Assembly: GCF_031020795.1 (NCBI RefSeq) | Contig: NZ_JAVHJP010000006.1 | Location: forward strand, 124,001 to 188,000 | Reading direction: 5' to 3' | Length of the DNA stretch: 64,000 nt | From: Hydrogenophaga pseudoflava | GTDB taxonomy: Bacteria; Pseudomonadota; Gammaproteobacteria; Burkholderiales; Burkholderiaceae_C | Part shown: positions 43,923-56,957 of the stretch, piece by piece | Layout: each line of letters opens with the position of its first letter | Position numbering within the stretch: the stretch's first letter is position 1 | The notes under the pieces: model-generated | The model's database searches: none | What the model saw: only the letters and a program-made list of their open reading frames with translations | What the model was told of the DNA's origin: nothing | Position numbers and translations under genes: made by a program

Positions 43923-45113
43923 TCAGGTGTGAAGGGCCACCAGGGCTTGAGCCAGGTCGGCCCTGAGATCATCGACGCTTTCCAGGCCGATGGCAAACCG
44001 CACCAGCCCACCCTTGTGAGCCCAGGGCCGGGTCCGGATGGACGGCACGTTGTACGGCGCACACAGGCTGATCGGACCCGCCCAGCTCCAGCCTGGCCGG
44101 AACAGACGCAGGCGGTCGCAGAAGGCATCGATCTGTGACTGGGAAAAGCGGTCGTCGAACACGGCACTGAACAGGCAGGCGGCCGCCGTCGCATCACGTG
44201 ACCATGCCTCATGACCGGGCGAACCCGGCAGCGCCGGATGCAGAACACGCACCACGCCCGGCTGGTCCTGCATCCAGGTCGCCAGCGCCCGCGTGGCCGC
44301 ATCCTGTGCCTGGTAGCGCAAGGACATGGAGGCCAGCCCCCGCAATACCAACTCGGTGTCGTTGCCGCTCACGCCCAGGCCCAGGCGCATGTGGCACATC
44401 AGCAACTGGTGGTGCAGCGCGTGGTCGCGCGTCACCACGGAGCCCATCAGCACGTCGGCGCCCCCGCTGGGGTATTTGGTCAGCGCCTGCATGGACAGGT
44501 CAACGCCCAGGTCAAACGGGCAGAACGCAACGCCGGCACCCCAGGTGTTGTCCAGCGCGGTCAGGATGCGGCGCTCCCCCCCCCTGCCCTGGTTGGCGCT
44601 ACGCACCACCGCAGTCAGTGCAGGAACATCAGGGAACTCCAGCGTGATCGAACCGGGAGCCTCGATCCACACCAGGCGCGTGGTCGGCGAGAGGCGGCTG
44701 GCCAGGTCGCCCGGATCCAGTGGATCGTAATAGCGGTGGGTGATGCCCCAGTGCGAGAGCTCGCTGGCCGCAAACGACTTGCCCGGACCGTAGGCGTTGT
44801 CGGGCAGGAGCACCTCGTCGCCCTGGCGCAGGAAGCTCATGTCGACCAGGGTCAGCGCCGACAGGCCGCTGGGCGCCAGCACGCAATACTGGCCGCCTTC
44901 GAGAGTCGCGATGCGCTCTTCCAGCGTGAAGGTGGTCGGTGTGCCGTGCAGGCCGTAGGTGTAGCCGCTCTTGTCGGCCCACTCCTGCGTGCGCAGGGCG
45001 TGCACGTCCTTGAACAGGACCGTCGACGCCTTGTGCACACCGGGCGCGACGGAGTCGAAGCCCTCGGGAGGGCGGTAAGGATGATGGATCAGTCGGGTGC
45101 AGAGGTCTGACAT
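43923..45113 (-). CDS. metC: Cystathionine beta-lyase/Cys-Met metabolism PLP enzyme
   Basis: A 396-residue PLP enzyme. The family signature with the Schiff-base Lys is in DLSMQALTKYPSGGADVLMGSV; YTYGLHGTPTTFTLEERIATLEGG and APSGLSALTLVDMSFLRQGDEVLLPDNAYGP are typical of MetC. It cleaves cystathionine to homocysteine, pyruvate and ammonia. The start at 45113 (MSDLCTRLIHHPY) is chosen; a start at 45131 would overlap the next gene's end. The gene follows the phosphoribosyltransferase on the same strand by 5 nt. Confidence 0.92.
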   Translation of the reverse strand: MSDLCTRLIHHPYRPPEGFDSVAPGVHKASTVLFKDVHALRTQEWADKSGYTYGLHGTPTTFTLEERIATLEGGQYCVLAPSGLSALTLVDMSFLRQGDEVLLPDNAYGPGKSFAASELSHWGITHRYYDPLDPGDLASRLSPTTRLVWIEAPGSITLEFPDVPALTAVVRSANQGRGGERRILTALDNTWGAGVAFCPFDLGVDLSMQALTKYPSGGADVLMGSVVTRDHALHHQLLMCHMRLGLGVSGNDTELVLRGLASMSLRYQAQDAATRALATWMQDQPGVVRVLHPALPGSPGHEAWSRDATAAACLFSAVFDDRFSQSQIDAFCDRLRLFRPGWSWAGPISLCAPYNVPSIRTRPWAHKGGLVRFAIGLESVDDLRADLAQALVALHT

Positions 45114-45118
45114 CGAGA

Positions 45119-45643
45119 TCAGAGTTTCCACTTTTCCAGCAGTTGCGCCGGCCGCATGCTGTCGTAGCTCTCGAACGGCTGATGGATCCAGGGGTTGGTC
45201 GGAAGGAACTCGACCGAATAGTCGGGCGTGAACACCGACACCGCCTTGGTCCAGATCACAGCGCTGCGCAACTCCGTGATCGGCGCGTAGTTGTTCTTGA
45301 GCATGCCGATGACGGCGTTGAGCGTGTGGCCGGAGTCGGCCAGGTCGTCCACCAGCAGCACCTTGCCGGCAATTTCGCCCTTGGGTGTGGTGATGTAGCG
45401 GGCGATGTCGAGGTTGCCCTGCTCGGTGCCCGCGTTGGCGCGGTAGGAGCTGGTCGACATGATCGCGAGGGGCACATCAAAAATGCGGGAAAGGATGTCC
45501 CCGGGCCGCATGCCACCGCGCGCCAGGCAGAGGATGGTGTCGAACTCCCAGCCCGACTGGTAGACCTTGAGCGCCAGCTTCTCGATCAGGTTGTGGTATT
45601 CGTCGTACGAGACGTAGAGGTGTTTGCCGTCTTCGGTCAGCAT
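45119..45643 (-). CDS. Purine phosphoribosyltransferase (xanthine-guanine type)
   Basis: 174 residues. The PRPP-binding motif is VLLVDDLADSGHTL (about 95-108), and an early LARGGMRPGDILSRIFDVP loop is typical of Gpt-like enzymes. It should salvage guanine or xanthine, in keeping with purA next to it. An in-frame upstream start (45685) adds 14 polar residues; MLTEDGKHLYVSYDEYH is the likelier N-terminus. Confidence 0.9.
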   Translation of the reverse strand: MLTEDGKHLYVSYDEYHNLIEKLALKVYQSGWEFDTILCLARGGMRPGDILSRIFDVPLAIMSTSSYRANAGTEQGNLDIARYITTPKGEIAGKVLLVDDLADSGHTLNAVIGMLKNNYAPITELRSAVIWTKAVSVFTPDYSVEFLPTNPWIHQPFESYDSMRPAQLLEKWKL

Positions 45644-45699
45644 GCGTGTCTTCCGTTCGTGGTCGCGGTTGGAATCATTCTGCACCAGGGCCGCAAGGC

Positions 45700-48274
<2,575 letters not shown>

Positions 48275-48342
48275 GTGAAATGGAGGGGGCTGTTAAAAAC
48301 GCAATTTTACCGGCTGCAGCGCCGGCATTCGGCGGGCGCGGC

Positions 48343-48540
48343 TCAGGCGACCCAGGACCAGAGCGCAATGCCGCTGACGATGCAGATCAGGCCGAAGAAC
48401 CGGATCTGCCCGTCGCGCAACCTGAGCATCTCGGCAAACACGCGGCGCCATGCCCCGGGGGCCACGAACGGCATCAGTCCTTCAAAGACCAGAACCAGCG
48501 CCAGCGCTGGCCAGATCACGTCCGCAAGTGAGGTCTCCAC
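48343..48540 (-). CDS. DUF2065 small membrane protein
   Basis: A 65-residue protein with two membrane helices (about 8-28 and 46-64) and the charged turn AWRRVFAEMLRLRDGQIRFFGL, typical of the DUF2065 (YjeT) family. It starts with GTG at 48540 directly after the hflC stop, so the two are coupled. In many proteobacteria yjeT lies between hflC and purA. Function unknown. Confidence 0.9.
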   Translation of the reverse strand: METSLADVIWPALALVLVFEGLMPFVAPGAWRRVFAEMLRLRDGQIRFFGLICIVSGIALWSWVA

Positions 48541-49425
48541 TCAGCGGGACGCCGGAGCGCCGCGCATGGCCTTGAAGAACTCCGACGATGGGTCCAACAC
48601 CATGACGTCGGACTTGCCCGTGAAGCTGGCCTTGTAAGCCTCCAGGCTTCGGTAGAACTGGGCGAACGCCGGGTCTCTGCCGAACGCCTCGCCGTACAGC
48701 GCGGCCGCCTTGGCATCGCCCTCACCCTTGACCGCCTGGGCCTGCTTGTAGGCGTCGGCCAGAATCACTTCGCGTTGGCGGTCGGCGTCGGCGCGGATCT
48801 TCTCGCCCTCGGCAAAGCCGGTGGATCGCAATTCGTTGGCCACCCGTTTGCGCTCGGTTTCCATGCGCTGATAGACCGAGGCGGTGATGCTCTCGGCGTA
48901 GTCCACGCGCGTGATGCGCACGTCCACCACGTCCATGCCCCAGGGCTTCTCGGCACCTGCTACCGCGCGGAGCACCTCTCGCTTGACGTCTTCCATCAAC
49001 TCTTCACGACGGCTCGACAGCAGTTCGTTGAGTGTGCGTTTGTTCACCTCCTGCTGGAAGGAGTTGCGCACGACGCGGTTCAGTTGCAACGCGCCGGCAC
49101 TTTCATTCAGACCAACGTTGCGGATGTACTGCTGCGGCTCGCTGATGCGCCAGCGCACATACCAGTCAATGACCACACGCTGCTTCTCTGCTGTCAGCGT
49201 CGGCTCCGCATCACTGCTTTCCAGCGTCAGCAAGCGCTTGTCGATGTAGGACACGTTCTGGACCAGCGGAATTTTCCAACCCAGCCCGGGTTCCGTCACG
49301 ACCTTCTTGATTTCACCCAGTTGAAACACTACGCCGAACTGACGCTGGTCCACCACGAAGAATGTGGCACTCAGAAATGCCAAAGCCACCAGAAAGGAGG
49401 TGACGATAAATCCAAGCTTGTTCAT
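48541..49425 (-). CDS. hflC: HflC, FtsH protease modulator
   Basis: 294 residues. One N-terminal membrane helix (about 5-25, FIVTSFLVALAFLSATFFVV) and a periplasmic SPFH/band-7 domain (DQRQFGVVFQLGEIKKVVTEPGLGWKIPLVQNVSYIDKRLLTLES); a helical region (AEGEKIRADADRQREVILADAYKQAQAVKGEGDAKAAALYGEAF) follows. With HflK it forms a cage around FtsH. It lies 26 nt after hflK. Confidence 0.96.
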   Translation of the reverse strand: MNKLGFIVTSFLVALAFLSATFFVVDQRQFGVVFQLGEIKKVVTEPGLGWKIPLVQNVSYIDKRLLTLESSDAEPTLTAEKQRVVIDWYVRWRISEPQQYIRNVGLNESAGALQLNRVVRNSFQQEVNKRTLNELLSSRREELMEDVKREVLRAVAGAEKPWGMDVVDVRITRVDYAESITASVYQRMETERKRVANELRSTGFAEGEKIRADADRQREVILADAYKQAQAVKGEGDAKAAALYGEAFGRDPAFAQFYRSLEAYKASFTGKSDVMVLDPSSEFFKAMRGAPASR

Positions 49426-49451
49426 GTCTCGAAATCTCCGGACGTCTTGCT

Positions 49452-50804
49452 TCAGCGGCTCTCACGCTCGCGCGAGCGGGCGTTGCTGCTGTTGGTGGTC
49501 GCGGGCGCCGGGATCGGCGCGCTGGTCACGGGCGGCGTCGACGCAGAGGACGTCGCTGGGGTCTGGGCGACCTGCTGCATCAGCTTGTCCAGCGGCAGAT
49601 ACAGCAGATTCGAGCCGGACTTGCTGTCGACCATCACCTTGGTGACGTTGGAGTAGATCTCCGACATCGCGTCCAGGTACATGCGGTCGCGAGTCACCTG
49701 GGGCGCGCGCTGGTATTCCGCCAGAACAGCACGGAAACGCTGGGCATCACCATCGGCCTGACCGACGATGCGCGCACGGTAACCCTCTGCCTCAGCGGCC
49801 AGACGCGAGGCCGCACCCCGCGCCCGGGGCACGACGTCGTTGGCATAGGCCTGGGCCTCGTTCTTGGCTCGGTCGCGCTCCTGGCTGGCCTTGAGCACGT
49901 CGTCAAAGGCCGCCTGCACCTGCTCGGGTGGCCGCACATGCGTCAGGTTGACACCTTCGACGACGACCCCCACCTTGTAGCGGTCCAGGATGGTTTGCAT
50001 CAGCGTGCGCACCCTCGGTGCGATCTGGTCGCGCTCTTCCACCAGAGCGGCGTCCATCTTCATCTTGCCGACCACTTCGCGAACCGCGGTTTCCGCCGCC
50101 TTCACGACAGCGGACTCGGGGTCGCGGCTCTCGAAGAGGTAGGCCCTGGCATCGCTGAGGCGGAACTGCACGACCAGCTTGATGTCGACGATGTTCTCGT
50201 CCGCCGTCAGCATCGACGACTCGCGCAAGCCGGTGGCGGGCACGACCGTGTCGCGACCGACGTCCACCGAACGCAACTGGGTCACGGCCACCGTCTCATG
50301 CCGCTCGATGGGATACGGCATGCGCCAGCTGATGCCGGCACCGACCGTGTTGCTGTATTTGCCAAAGCGGGTGATGACCGCCTGCTGGCCTTCCTGCACG
50401 ATGAAGAAACCGGTGCCCAGCCAGATCAGCAGCGCCACGAGTCCGATCAGGCCGGCGCCGATACCCGCCGACTTGGGGCTGGGGTTGAAGTTCGGAGCTC
50501 CGCCTCCATTGCCCCCGCGACCGCCGCCCCCCTTGTTGCCGAGCAGGCCTCCCAGCTTCCGATTGAAGTCGCGCCAGAGTTCGTCCAGATCCGGAGGGCC
50601 CTGATTGGGCCCTTGGGGGCGCTGCCCCCTCGGCTGAAGGTCGTCCTTTTCACCGGGCTTGGGATCGGAATCGCCGCGCGATGGCTCATCACCCCTGCCC
50701 CACCGGGGATCGTTCAGGTTGAACACACCCAGCAGCCGCGCCCGCCACCCCGGACGAACCCCGGCACCAGGACCGCCGGAGGGAGATTCCATATTCACAT
50801 TCAT
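49452..50804 (-). CDS. hflK: HflK, FtsH protease modulator
   Basis: 450 residues. A disordered Gly/Pro-rich cytosolic N-terminus (about 1-110) with GGGGRGGNGGGAPN, one membrane helix (about 118-140), an SPFH domain (FIVQEGQQAVITRFGKYSNTVGAGISWRMPYPIERHETVAV) and a C-terminal helix; the C-terminal tail is Thr/Ser/Pro-rich. It is the HflC partner. The N-terminus is longer than in E. coli, as usual for betaproteobacteria. ATG at 50804; MESPSGG at 50792 is an alternative. Confidence 0.96.
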   Translation of the reverse strand: MNVNMESPSGGPGAGVRPGWRARLLGVFNLNDPRWGRGDEPSRGDSDPKPGEKDDLQPRGQRPQGPNQGPPDLDELWRDFNRKLGGLLGNKGGGGRGGNGGGAPNFNPSPKSAGIGAGLIGLVALLIWLGTGFFIVQEGQQAVITRFGKYSNTVGAGISWRMPYPIERHETVAVTQLRSVDVGRDTVVPATGLRESSMLTADENIVDIKLVVQFRLSDARAYLFESRDPESAVVKAAETAVREVVGKMKMDAALVEERDQIAPRVRTLMQTILDRYKVGVVVEGVNLTHVRPPEQVQAAFDDVLKASQERDRAKNEAQAYANDVVPRARGAASRLAAEAEGYRARIVGQADGDAQRFRAVLAEYQRAPQVTRDRMYLDAMSEIYSNVTKVMVDSKSGSNLLYLPLDKLMQQVAQTPATSSASTPPVTSAPIPAPATTNSSNARSRERESR

Positions 50805-50848
50805 GGATGGTCAACTCTTGTTTCGGATCAAAACCACATTGTGCCCAA

Positions 50849-52027
50849 TCAGGGCGCCGGATCACCGGGAGGGAAATCTCCCTCGCGGGACTCCCCGGCA
50901 GGAACGCGCTCCAGCACGATCGACGCCAGCAGGGCCCGCAACTCGGGCAGACCAGTTCCGGCGAGCGCGCTCACAAAGATACGAGGCACGCTCTGGCCAT
51001 CGAGTTCCATGGTGTCCTGCAACACACGGGGGGCGCTGGCGGGCTCCATGGCATCGAGCTTGTTGAAGACCAGCACCTGCGGCACCTGGCTGGCCCCGAT
51101 TTCCTGCAGCACGCCCTGCACCGATTCGATCTGCTCCAGGTGCGAGGGGTTGGAGGCATCCACCACATGCAGGAGCAGGTCGGCATCGGCCGCCTCCTGC
51201 AGCGTCGCCGCGAAGGCATCCACCAGTCCGTGCGGCAGATCGCGAATGAAGCCCACCGTGTCCGAGAGGGACACCGACCGGCCCGCCTCGCCGAGGTACA
51301 GCTGCCGCGTGGTGGTGTCCAGCGTGGCGAACAACTGGTCCGCGGCGTAGGCACGCGCTTTCACAAGGGCATTGAACAGCGAGGACTTTCCGGCGTTGGT
51401 GTAGCCCACCAGGGAGATCGCAAACGCATCGCGCCGCTCCCGCTGACGACGCTGGGTCGCCCGCTGCTTCTTGACCTTCTCCAATCTGTCCTTGGTCCGC
51501 TTGATGGCGTCGGCGATCATCCGACGATCCAGCTCGATCTGCGTCTCACCCGGACCGCCGCGCATGCCAATACCACCGCTTTGGCGTTCCAGGTGGGTCC
51601 AGCGCCGGACCAGGCGTGTAGAAAGATACTGAAGGCGCGCCAGCTCCACCTGGAGCTTGCCCTCGTGGCTGCGCGCGCGCTGCGCAAAAATCTGGAGGAT
51701 CAGCAACGTCCGGTCGTTGACTGGCAGTCCCAGTGCCCGCTCGAGGTTGCGCTGCTGTGCTGGACTCAGGGCCTGGTCGAACAACACCTCGCTGGCACCG
51801 GAAGACTGCGCAAGCATCCTGATTTCTTCCGCCTTGCCGGTACCGACGAACAGCGCCGGATCAGGCGCCTTGCGTTTGCAGGTCACCCGGTCGGCCACAG
51901 AAAAGCCGGCCGTCTGCGCCAGCAGGCCGAGCTCCTCGAGCGAGTGGTCGAAGTGGGGCAGACCAAAGTCCACCCCGACAAGAACAACCGACGGATGTGT
52001 CGGCGCAGGGGTACCGGAGGGGATCAA
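50849..52027 (-). CDS. hflX: GTPase HflX
   Basis: 392 residues: an N-terminal HflX domain ([28 protein letters not shown]), the Gly-rich [16 protein letters not shown] loop and a TRAFAC GTPase domain with G1 [15 protein letters not shown]3 DTVGF and G4 NKLD. It splits stalled or heat-damaged ribosomes. It starts with TTG at 52027, whose TTGA overlaps the hfq stop; downstream GTG codons would cut into the conserved N-terminal domain. Confidence 0.94.
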   Translation of the reverse strand: MIPSGTPAPTHPSVVLVGVDFGLPHFDHSLEELGLLAQTAGFSVADRVTCKRKAPDPALFVGTGKAEEIRMLAQSSGASEVLFDQALSPAQQRNLERALGLPVNDRTLLILQIFAQRARSHEGKLQVELARLQYLSTRLVRRWTHLERQSGGIGMRGGPGETQIELDRRMIADAIKRTKDRLEKVKKQRATQRRQRERRDAFAISLVGYTNAGKSSLFNALVKARAYAADQLFATLDTTTRQLYLGEAGRSVSLSDTVGFIRDLPHGLVDAFAATLQEAADADLLLHVVDASNPSHLEQIESVQGVLQEIGASQVPQVLVFNKLDAMEPASAPRVLQDTMELDGQSVPRIFVSALAGTGLPELRALLASIVLERVPAGESREGDFPPGDPAP

Positions 52028-52275
52028 GAGCCGGACGATTCGTCCGCACCGACGGCGGAGAACTGGACCGGGCGACCCGGCACGATGGTGGAAATCGCAT
52101 GCTTGTACACCATCTGGGTCACGGTGTTGCGCAGCAGCACGACGTACTGGTCGAACGACTCGATCTGACCCTGCAGTTTGATCCCGTTGACCAGGTAGAT
52201 CGAAACGGGCACATGCTCCCGACGCAGCTGGTTCAGGAAAGGGTCTTGCAAGAGTTGGCCTTTGTTATTGCTCAC
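52024..52275 (-). CDS. hfq: RNA chaperone Hfq
   Basis: 83 residues, starting with GTG ([48 protein letters not shown], then YKHAIST in the Sm2 motif). The start is set by a GGAG ribosome site at the right spacing; the frame further upstream lacks Hfq similarity. It has a short acidic tail (VGADESSGS). It binds small RNAs and mRNAs. It heads the hfq-hflX-hflK-hflC block. Confidence 0.97.
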   Translation of the reverse strand: MSNNKGQLLQDPFLNQLRREHVPVSIYLVNGIKLQGQIESFDQYVVLLRNTVTQMVYKHAISTIVPGRPVQFSAVGADESSGS

Positions 52276-52360
52276 GATATGCTCCGTGTTCAAAATGAAG
52301 TGGATAAGGAGCCGCACCATACCACACCGGTGGCGCGCTCAGGAAGACGCCCGGGCGGAC

Positions 52361-53695
52361 CTATTCCTTGTAGGGATTGTCGGAGGTCTTGAACTCGATC
52401 CGCAGGGGCGTCCCCACCAGATCGAACGCCTTGCGGAAACGCCCTTCGAGAAAGCGCTTGTAGGCGTCCGGCACGTGCTCCAGCGAGTTGCCGTGAATCA
52501 CGATCACCGGAGGGTTCATGCCACCCTGGTGCGCGTAGCGCATCTTGGGCCGGTACATGCCCACCTTCTGGGGCGCCTGGAAGGCCACCGCCTCCTGCAG
52601 CAGACGGGTCAGCATGGGCGTCGGCATTTTGCGCATGGCCGACGCCTGGGCCCGCACGATGGACTTCCAGACCGGGCCGAGGCCCTGGCGCTTGCGCGCA
52701 GAAATCAGGTGGAGGGTTGCAAACTTGAGGAACGCCAGTCGGGTTTCAATCTGCCGTTCGATCTGCTCGCGCTGGTAGCTGTCCACCGCGTCCCATTTGT
52801 TGATGGCAAGCACCACGGCCCGTCCGCTCTCGAGGATGTATCCAGCGATGTGCGCGTCCTGATCGGTCACCCCTTGGGTGGCGTCGAGCAGCAAAAGCAC
52901 CACATGGGCGCTTTCGATAGCTTGCAAGGTCTTGACGACCGAAAACTTCTCGATCGCCTCGAAGACCCTGCCCTTGCGGCGCAGCCCCGCGGTATCGATC
53001 AGTTCGAACTTCTGACCGTCGCGTTCGAACGGGACGGATATCGCGTCGCGCGTGGTCCCGGGCAGGTCAAAGGCCACGAGGCGCTCTTCGCCCAGCCAGG
53101 CGTTGATCAGGGTCGACTTCCCGACATTGGGCCGACCGGCCACCGCCAGCCGGATCACCCCTTCAGCCGGTTCGACCTCCTCCTCATCGCCCTCGGAGAA
53201 GCCGGGAACGGCGTTCAAGGCGCTTTCCAGCATGCCCCGTACACCTTGTCCGTGGGCGCTCGACACAGGCAGCACCTCGCCCAGCCCGAGCTCAAAGAAT
53301 TCGGCGAGCTGGACACCCTGGGTCATGCCTTCGGCCTTGTTCGCCACCAGAATGGTGGGCTTCCCCAGGCGGCGCAGGTACTGCGCAATTTCATGGTCCT
53401 GAGCGCTCAGGCCGGCGCGGGCATCCACGACGAACAGAACCACGTCGGACTCTGCTACCGCCTGACGGGTCTGTTTGGCCATCTCGCGGTAGATACCCTC
53501 GCCTGCGTCGGGCTCAAAGCCGCCCGTGTCGATGACGATGTACTCGCGCTTGCCCAGATGTCCGTTGCCGTAATGACGGTCGCGTGTCAACCCCGCGAAG
53601 TCGGCCACGATGGCGTCACGGGTGCCGGTCAACCGGTTGAACAGGGTGGATTTGCCCACATTGGGCCGCCCCACCAGGGCGATCACGGGTTTCAC
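52361..53695 (-). CDS. der: GTPase Der (EngA)
   Basis: A 444-residue ribosome-assembly GTPase with two G domains: the first at [16 protein letters not shown] (residues 8-23), the second at [16 protein letters not shown] (about 187-202), each followed by its DTGG/DTAG and NKxE/NKWD motifs, and a C-terminal KH-like domain. It starts with GTG (VKPVIALVG). bamB is 51 nt upstream. Hfq begins 85 bp downstream, so hfq may have its own promoter. Confidence 0.97.
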   Translation of the reverse strand: MKPVIALVGRPNVGKSTLFNRLTGTRDAIVADFAGLTRDRHYGNGHLGKREYIVIDTGGFEPDAGEGIYREMAKQTRQAVAESDVVLFVVDARAGLSAQDHEIAQYLRRLGKPTILVANKAEGMTQGVQLAEFFELGLGEVLPVSSAHGQGVRGMLESALNAVPGFSEGDEEEVEPAEGVIRLAVAGRPNVGKSTLINAWLGEERLVAFDLPGTTRDAISVPFERDGQKFELIDTAGLRRKGRVFEAIEKFSVVKTLQAIESAHVVLLLLDATQGVTDQDAHIAGYILESGRAVVLAINKWDAVDSYQREQIERQIETRLAFLKFATLHLISARKRQGLGPVWKSIVRAQASAMRKMPTPMLTRLLQEAVAFQAPQKVGMYRPKMRYAHQGGMNPPVIVIHGNSLEHVPDAYKRFLEGRFRKAFDLVGTPLRIEFKTSDNPYKE

Positions 53696-53746
53696 GGACA
53701 GGAACTTTCGATCAGCTCGCCCCGAAGGCGAAGAAAAACTTACGGC

Positions 53747-54889
53747 TTATTGCGAACGCCAGGCAAACACGCCGCCATTGCGCGTCTGCACCACCAGAGC
53801 GGGACCAGACAACACGGGCTGGGCGAGCACCGCCGAGCCGTCGGTGGCAAGGCGCGTGAGCTCACTGCCATCGGCCGTCGACAACAAGTGCACCTGTCCG
53901 GACTGGTCACCCACTACCAGCAGCCGGCCAAGAACCAGCGGAGCCGTCAGGTCGCGGTATTTCAGGCGATCCAGCTCCCAGACTTTCTCGCCACCGGCGC
54001 GCTGCCAGACCAGCACCCGCCCGTCGGCCTCGGTACCTGCGACCCACTGTGCATCGCCATGCACCCCCACCACGCCTTGTGCGGCCTTGTTCCAGACCGA
54101 TCGGCCGGTGTCGGTATCCACACAGGCCACCGCAGAGTTGTACGCGCGGGCGCAGACGCCGGCACCCTGCCGGCTCGCCGGACCGACCAGATCCACCAGG
54201 CGTTCCACCTCGTTGGTGCCACGGGAGTTGGCCACCGGCACATCCCAGCGTGGAGTGCCGTTGTCCGGATTCAGTCCCACCAGGCGACCCGACAGGCCAG
54301 CGACCAGTGTGTCGCCGACCGCCATCAGAACCCCGCCTTGCCGCAGCACCAGGGGCTCCCCGGGGCGGGTCTGCGTCCACAATTTCGCGCCGGTGCGACC
54401 GTCGAACGCCAGCACGCTTCGATCAGCCGTCAACACGAACACCCGCCGCCCTGCAACGAGCGGCGACGTGTAGGACGCGGCGGGGAGTTGCACCCGCCAG
54501 AGTTCCCTTCCGTCCGCCATGGCCACCAGCAGGTGTCCCTGGGACACGACGGCGGCGATGTCCCCATCGCTGCCCACGCCGGTGGACAGCGGCGTGTTGA
54601 GGTTCAGCCGCCAGACATCGCGGCCAGAAGTGGCATCGACCACGGCCACGGTGCCAGTCCCACCCGCAAGGTAGACACGCCCCTGATGCGCAAAGGGGGT
54701 CAGCGGGACCGCCGAGGCCCCCACCTGGGTGGACCAGATCTGCTGGGCCGAAGCCCGGTTCGCGGGCGGCGGCAGCTCCGCCGGCTTGACCTTGGCCGGC
54801 CCGGATGAACAGGCCGTGAGCACAGCCAACGCCGCAGCCGCCATCAGGCGCCTTCCCATGAGAACGGAACCCATGGCCGCCGGCTTCAC
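53747..54889 (-). CDS. bamB: Outer membrane assembly lipoprotein BamB
   Basis: 380 residues. A lipoprotein signal peptide ends LAVLTAC (lipobox LTAC) and an eight-bladed PQQ-type beta-propeller follows, with repeats such as GRVYLAGGTGTVAVVDATSGRDVWRLNL and GRRVFVLTADRSVLAFDGRTGAKLW. It is part of the BAM complex. The start is GTG at 54889, overlapping the stop of the upstream gene (GTGA); ATG 54874 is an alternative that gives a more usual signal peptide length. Confidence 0.95.
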   Translation of the reverse strand: MKPAAMGSVLMGRRLMAAAALAVLTACSSGPAKVKPAELPPPANRASAQQIWSTQVGASAVPLTPFAHQGRVYLAGGTGTVAVVDATSGRDVWRLNLNTPLSTGVGSDGDIAAVVSQGHLLVAMADGRELWRVQLPAASYTSPLVAGRRVFVLTADRSVLAFDGRTGAKLWTQTRPGEPLVLRQGGVLMAVGDTLVAGLSGRLVGLNPDNGTPRWDVPVANSRGTNEVERLVDLVGPASRQGAGVCARAYNSAVACVDTDTGRSVWNKAAQGVVGVHGDAQWVAGTEADGRVLVWQRAGGEKVWELDRLKYRDLTAPLVLGRLLVVGDQSGQVHLLSTADGSELTRLATDGSAVLAQPVLSGPALVVQTRNGGVFAWRSQ

Positions 54890-55557
54890 TGCGACACCCC
54901 GCTCGTCGTCGAAGGCGCCACGTTCACGCCCAGCGCTGCCAGCTTGACCTGCACCAGCTGGCGGTACTCGGTGCGCTCGCTCATGGCGTCCCAGGCCTTC
55001 TGGTACTGCGCCTTGGCCTCGTCCGCCTTTCCCTGCGCCATCAGCACATCACCCCGGCGGTCGGCGACAAGCGCCGCGTAGGCCTCTGGCATCGGCGCTT
55101 CCAGCGCCTTCAAAGCCTCTTCGTAGGCCTGGGCCTGCAAATGCACGCCCGCCAGTCGCAGGCGGGCCACCGCCTTGTAGGAGTCGTCAGAACCGCTGTT
55201 GGCCACCCATGACAGTGCGGCCTTCGCCCCGTCGGACTTGCCGGCCTCGAACAGGCTCTGGGCGGCCAGCATCGCCCCCTGGGCCGCGAAACTGGTACCG
55301 CCGAATTTGTCCTTCATGTCGGCCAGCGCACGCTCGACCTTCTCGGGATCTCGCGCATCCGCGGCCCGCTCGATTTCGTCGTAGAGCGCCGCCGCCTTGA
55401 TGGACTGGCTGCGCTGCCACCAGTTCCAGCCATTCCAGGCGGCGAACCCGCCGAGCACCACGATCAGCACCCAGGTGATCAGGTTGCCGTACTGCGCCCA
55501 GAAGTGCTTGAGCTGGTCAATCTGTTCCTGCTCTTCGAGGTCTAAATGAGTGGCCAT
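54886..55557 (-). CDS. yfgM: YfgM family tetratricopeptide-like protein
   Basis: 223 residues. A short cytosolic N-terminus (MATHLDLEEQEQIDQLKHFW), one membrane helix (about 27-45) and a periplasmic helical-repeat domain (AAALYDEIERAADARDPEKVERALADMKDKFGGTSFAAQGAMLAAQ is the YfgM pattern). YfgM is a chaperone-linked ancillary subunit of the SecYEG translocon, next to bamB and hisS in many proteobacteria. Confidence 0.93.
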   Translation of the reverse strand: MATHLDLEEQEQIDQLKHFWAQYGNLITWVLIVVLGGFAAWNGWNWWQRSQSIKAAALYDEIERAADARDPEKVERALADMKDKFGGTSFAAQGAMLAAQSLFEAGKSDGAKAALSWVANSGSDDSYKAVARLRLAGVHLQAQAYEEALKALEAPMPEAYAALVADRRGDVLMAQGKADEAKAQYQKAWDAMSERTEYRQLVQVKLAALGVNVAPSTTSGVSQ

Positions 55558-55619
55558 GGCTGTCGTTTGGTTGAAGTCGTCGGATTGTAGGTCGTGGGGT
55601 CGGGCGCACCGCCCCCGGG

Positions 55620-56915
55620 TCAGGTGCTGCGCAGTCCGGGCCCCCAGGCAGCCACTTCCGCCAATGGCCGCAGCTGCTGCCCGGTCTCGGCGGCGCGATC
55701 ACCACGCAGGAACTTGAGCGCCACCATGCTCTGCTCCAGCTCCTGGGCGCCGAACACCAGCGCATACCGAGCACCGCTTGCGTCGGCCTTCTTGAACTGG
55801 GACTTCATGCTGCCCATGCCCTCGGCGCCCCCCGCATGCATCGCGACCGACACGCCATGGGCGCGCAGTTGCCGAAGTAGCGGCATGGCCACCGACAGGG
55901 CCGCGGCATCCGGAATCACCGCATAGGCATCGGGAGCGGCGGGCTCGGGCAGCTTGCCCTGTTCCTTGAGCAGCTCCAGGATGCGCTCCATGCCCAGCGC
56001 CCAGCCTACCGCCGGCGCCGGTTTGCCGCCGATCTGCTCGAACAGGCCGTCGTAGCGCCCGCCGGCACACACGGTGCCTTGCGATCCGAGCTGGGTGGTC
56101 ACGAACTCGAACACCGAAAGGTTGTAGTAGTCCATGCCGCGCACCAGGCGCGGGTTGATGCGGTAGGCGATGCCTTGTGCGTCGAGGAGCGCGCGCAGGC
56201 GGTTGAAATGATCGAGGGACTCGGCGCCCAGGAAAGCCATGAGGTGAGGCGCACCATTGACCATGGCCTGCATCGCCGGGTTCTTGGTGTCCAGAATGCG
56301 CAACGGGTTGGAGTGCAGCCGGCGCCGGGCGTCCTCGTCCAGCAAGTCCGCGTGCTCCTCCAGATAGCTGATGAGCGCCTGACGGTGCGCCAGGCGCTCG
56401 GCCGGCTGCCCGAGGCTGTTGATCTCCAGCTCGATACCCTCCAGCCCCAAATGCGTCCACAGGTCGCAGGCCATCACGATCAGTTCGACGTCCACGTCGG
56501 GCCCGGCGAACCCGAGGGCCTCGGCGCCGAACTGGTGGAACTGACGGTAGCGACCGCGCTGAGGGCGCTCGTGACGGAACATCGGCCCCATGTAGTAGAG
56601 GCGCTTGCCGCCGTCATAGAGCATCGAGTGCTCGACCGCTGCGCGCACCACGCCCGCCGTGTTCTCCGGGCGCAGCGTCAGTTGCTCGCCGTTGAGGCGA
56701 TCCTCGAAGGAGTACATCTCCTTCTCCACGATGTCCGTCACCTCGCCAAGACCGCGGACAAACAGCGCGGTCGGCTCGACGATGGGCGTGCGCACATTGC
56801 GGTACCCGTAGCAGCGCATCAGCGACCGCAGCGTGTCTTCCAGCCACTCCCAGTGTGCGGACACGGGAGGGGCGATGTCGTTCATGCCTTTGACGGCGCT
56901 CAGTTTCTCTGCCAT
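55620..56915 (-). CDS. hisS: Histidyl-tRNA synthetase
   Basis: 431 residues, class II synthetase. Motif 1/2 ([43 protein letters not shown]), the His-specific [14 protein letters not shown] and AGGRYDGL, and a C-terminal anticodon-binding domain ([24 protein letters not shown]). The start at 56915 ([17 protein letters not shown]) is the usual one; two in-frame residues further upstream are not needed. Confidence 0.97.
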   Translation of the reverse strand: MAEKLSAVKGMNDIAPPVSAHWEWLEDTLRSLMRCYGYRNVRTPIVEPTALFVRGLGEVTDIVEKEMYSFEDRLNGEQLTLRPENTAGVVRAAVEHSMLYDGGKRLYYMGPMFRHERPQRGRYRQFHQFGAEALGFAGPDVDVELIVMACDLWTHLGLEGIELEINSLGQPAERLAHRQALISYLEEHADLLDEDARRRLHSNPLRILDTKNPAMQAMVNGAPHLMAFLGAESLDHFNRLRALLDAQGIAYRINPRLVRGMDYYNLSVFEFVTTQLGSQGTVCAGGRYDGLFEQIGGKPAPAVGWALGMERILELLKEQGKLPEPAAPDAYAVIPDAAALSVAMPLLRQLRAHGVSVAMHAGGAEGMGSMKSQFKKADASGARYALVFGAQELEQSMVALKFLRGDRAAETGQQLRPLAEVAAWGPGLRST

Positions 56916-56957
56916 GGATCTGCTCAGCAATGTAGGGCGGCGGGAGCCGCCGTCGGC

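Noticed and set aside
52262..54808. 848-codon plus-strand frame opposite hfq, der and bamB
   Set aside because: Antisense shadow of well-identified genes; low-complexity composition and no domain.
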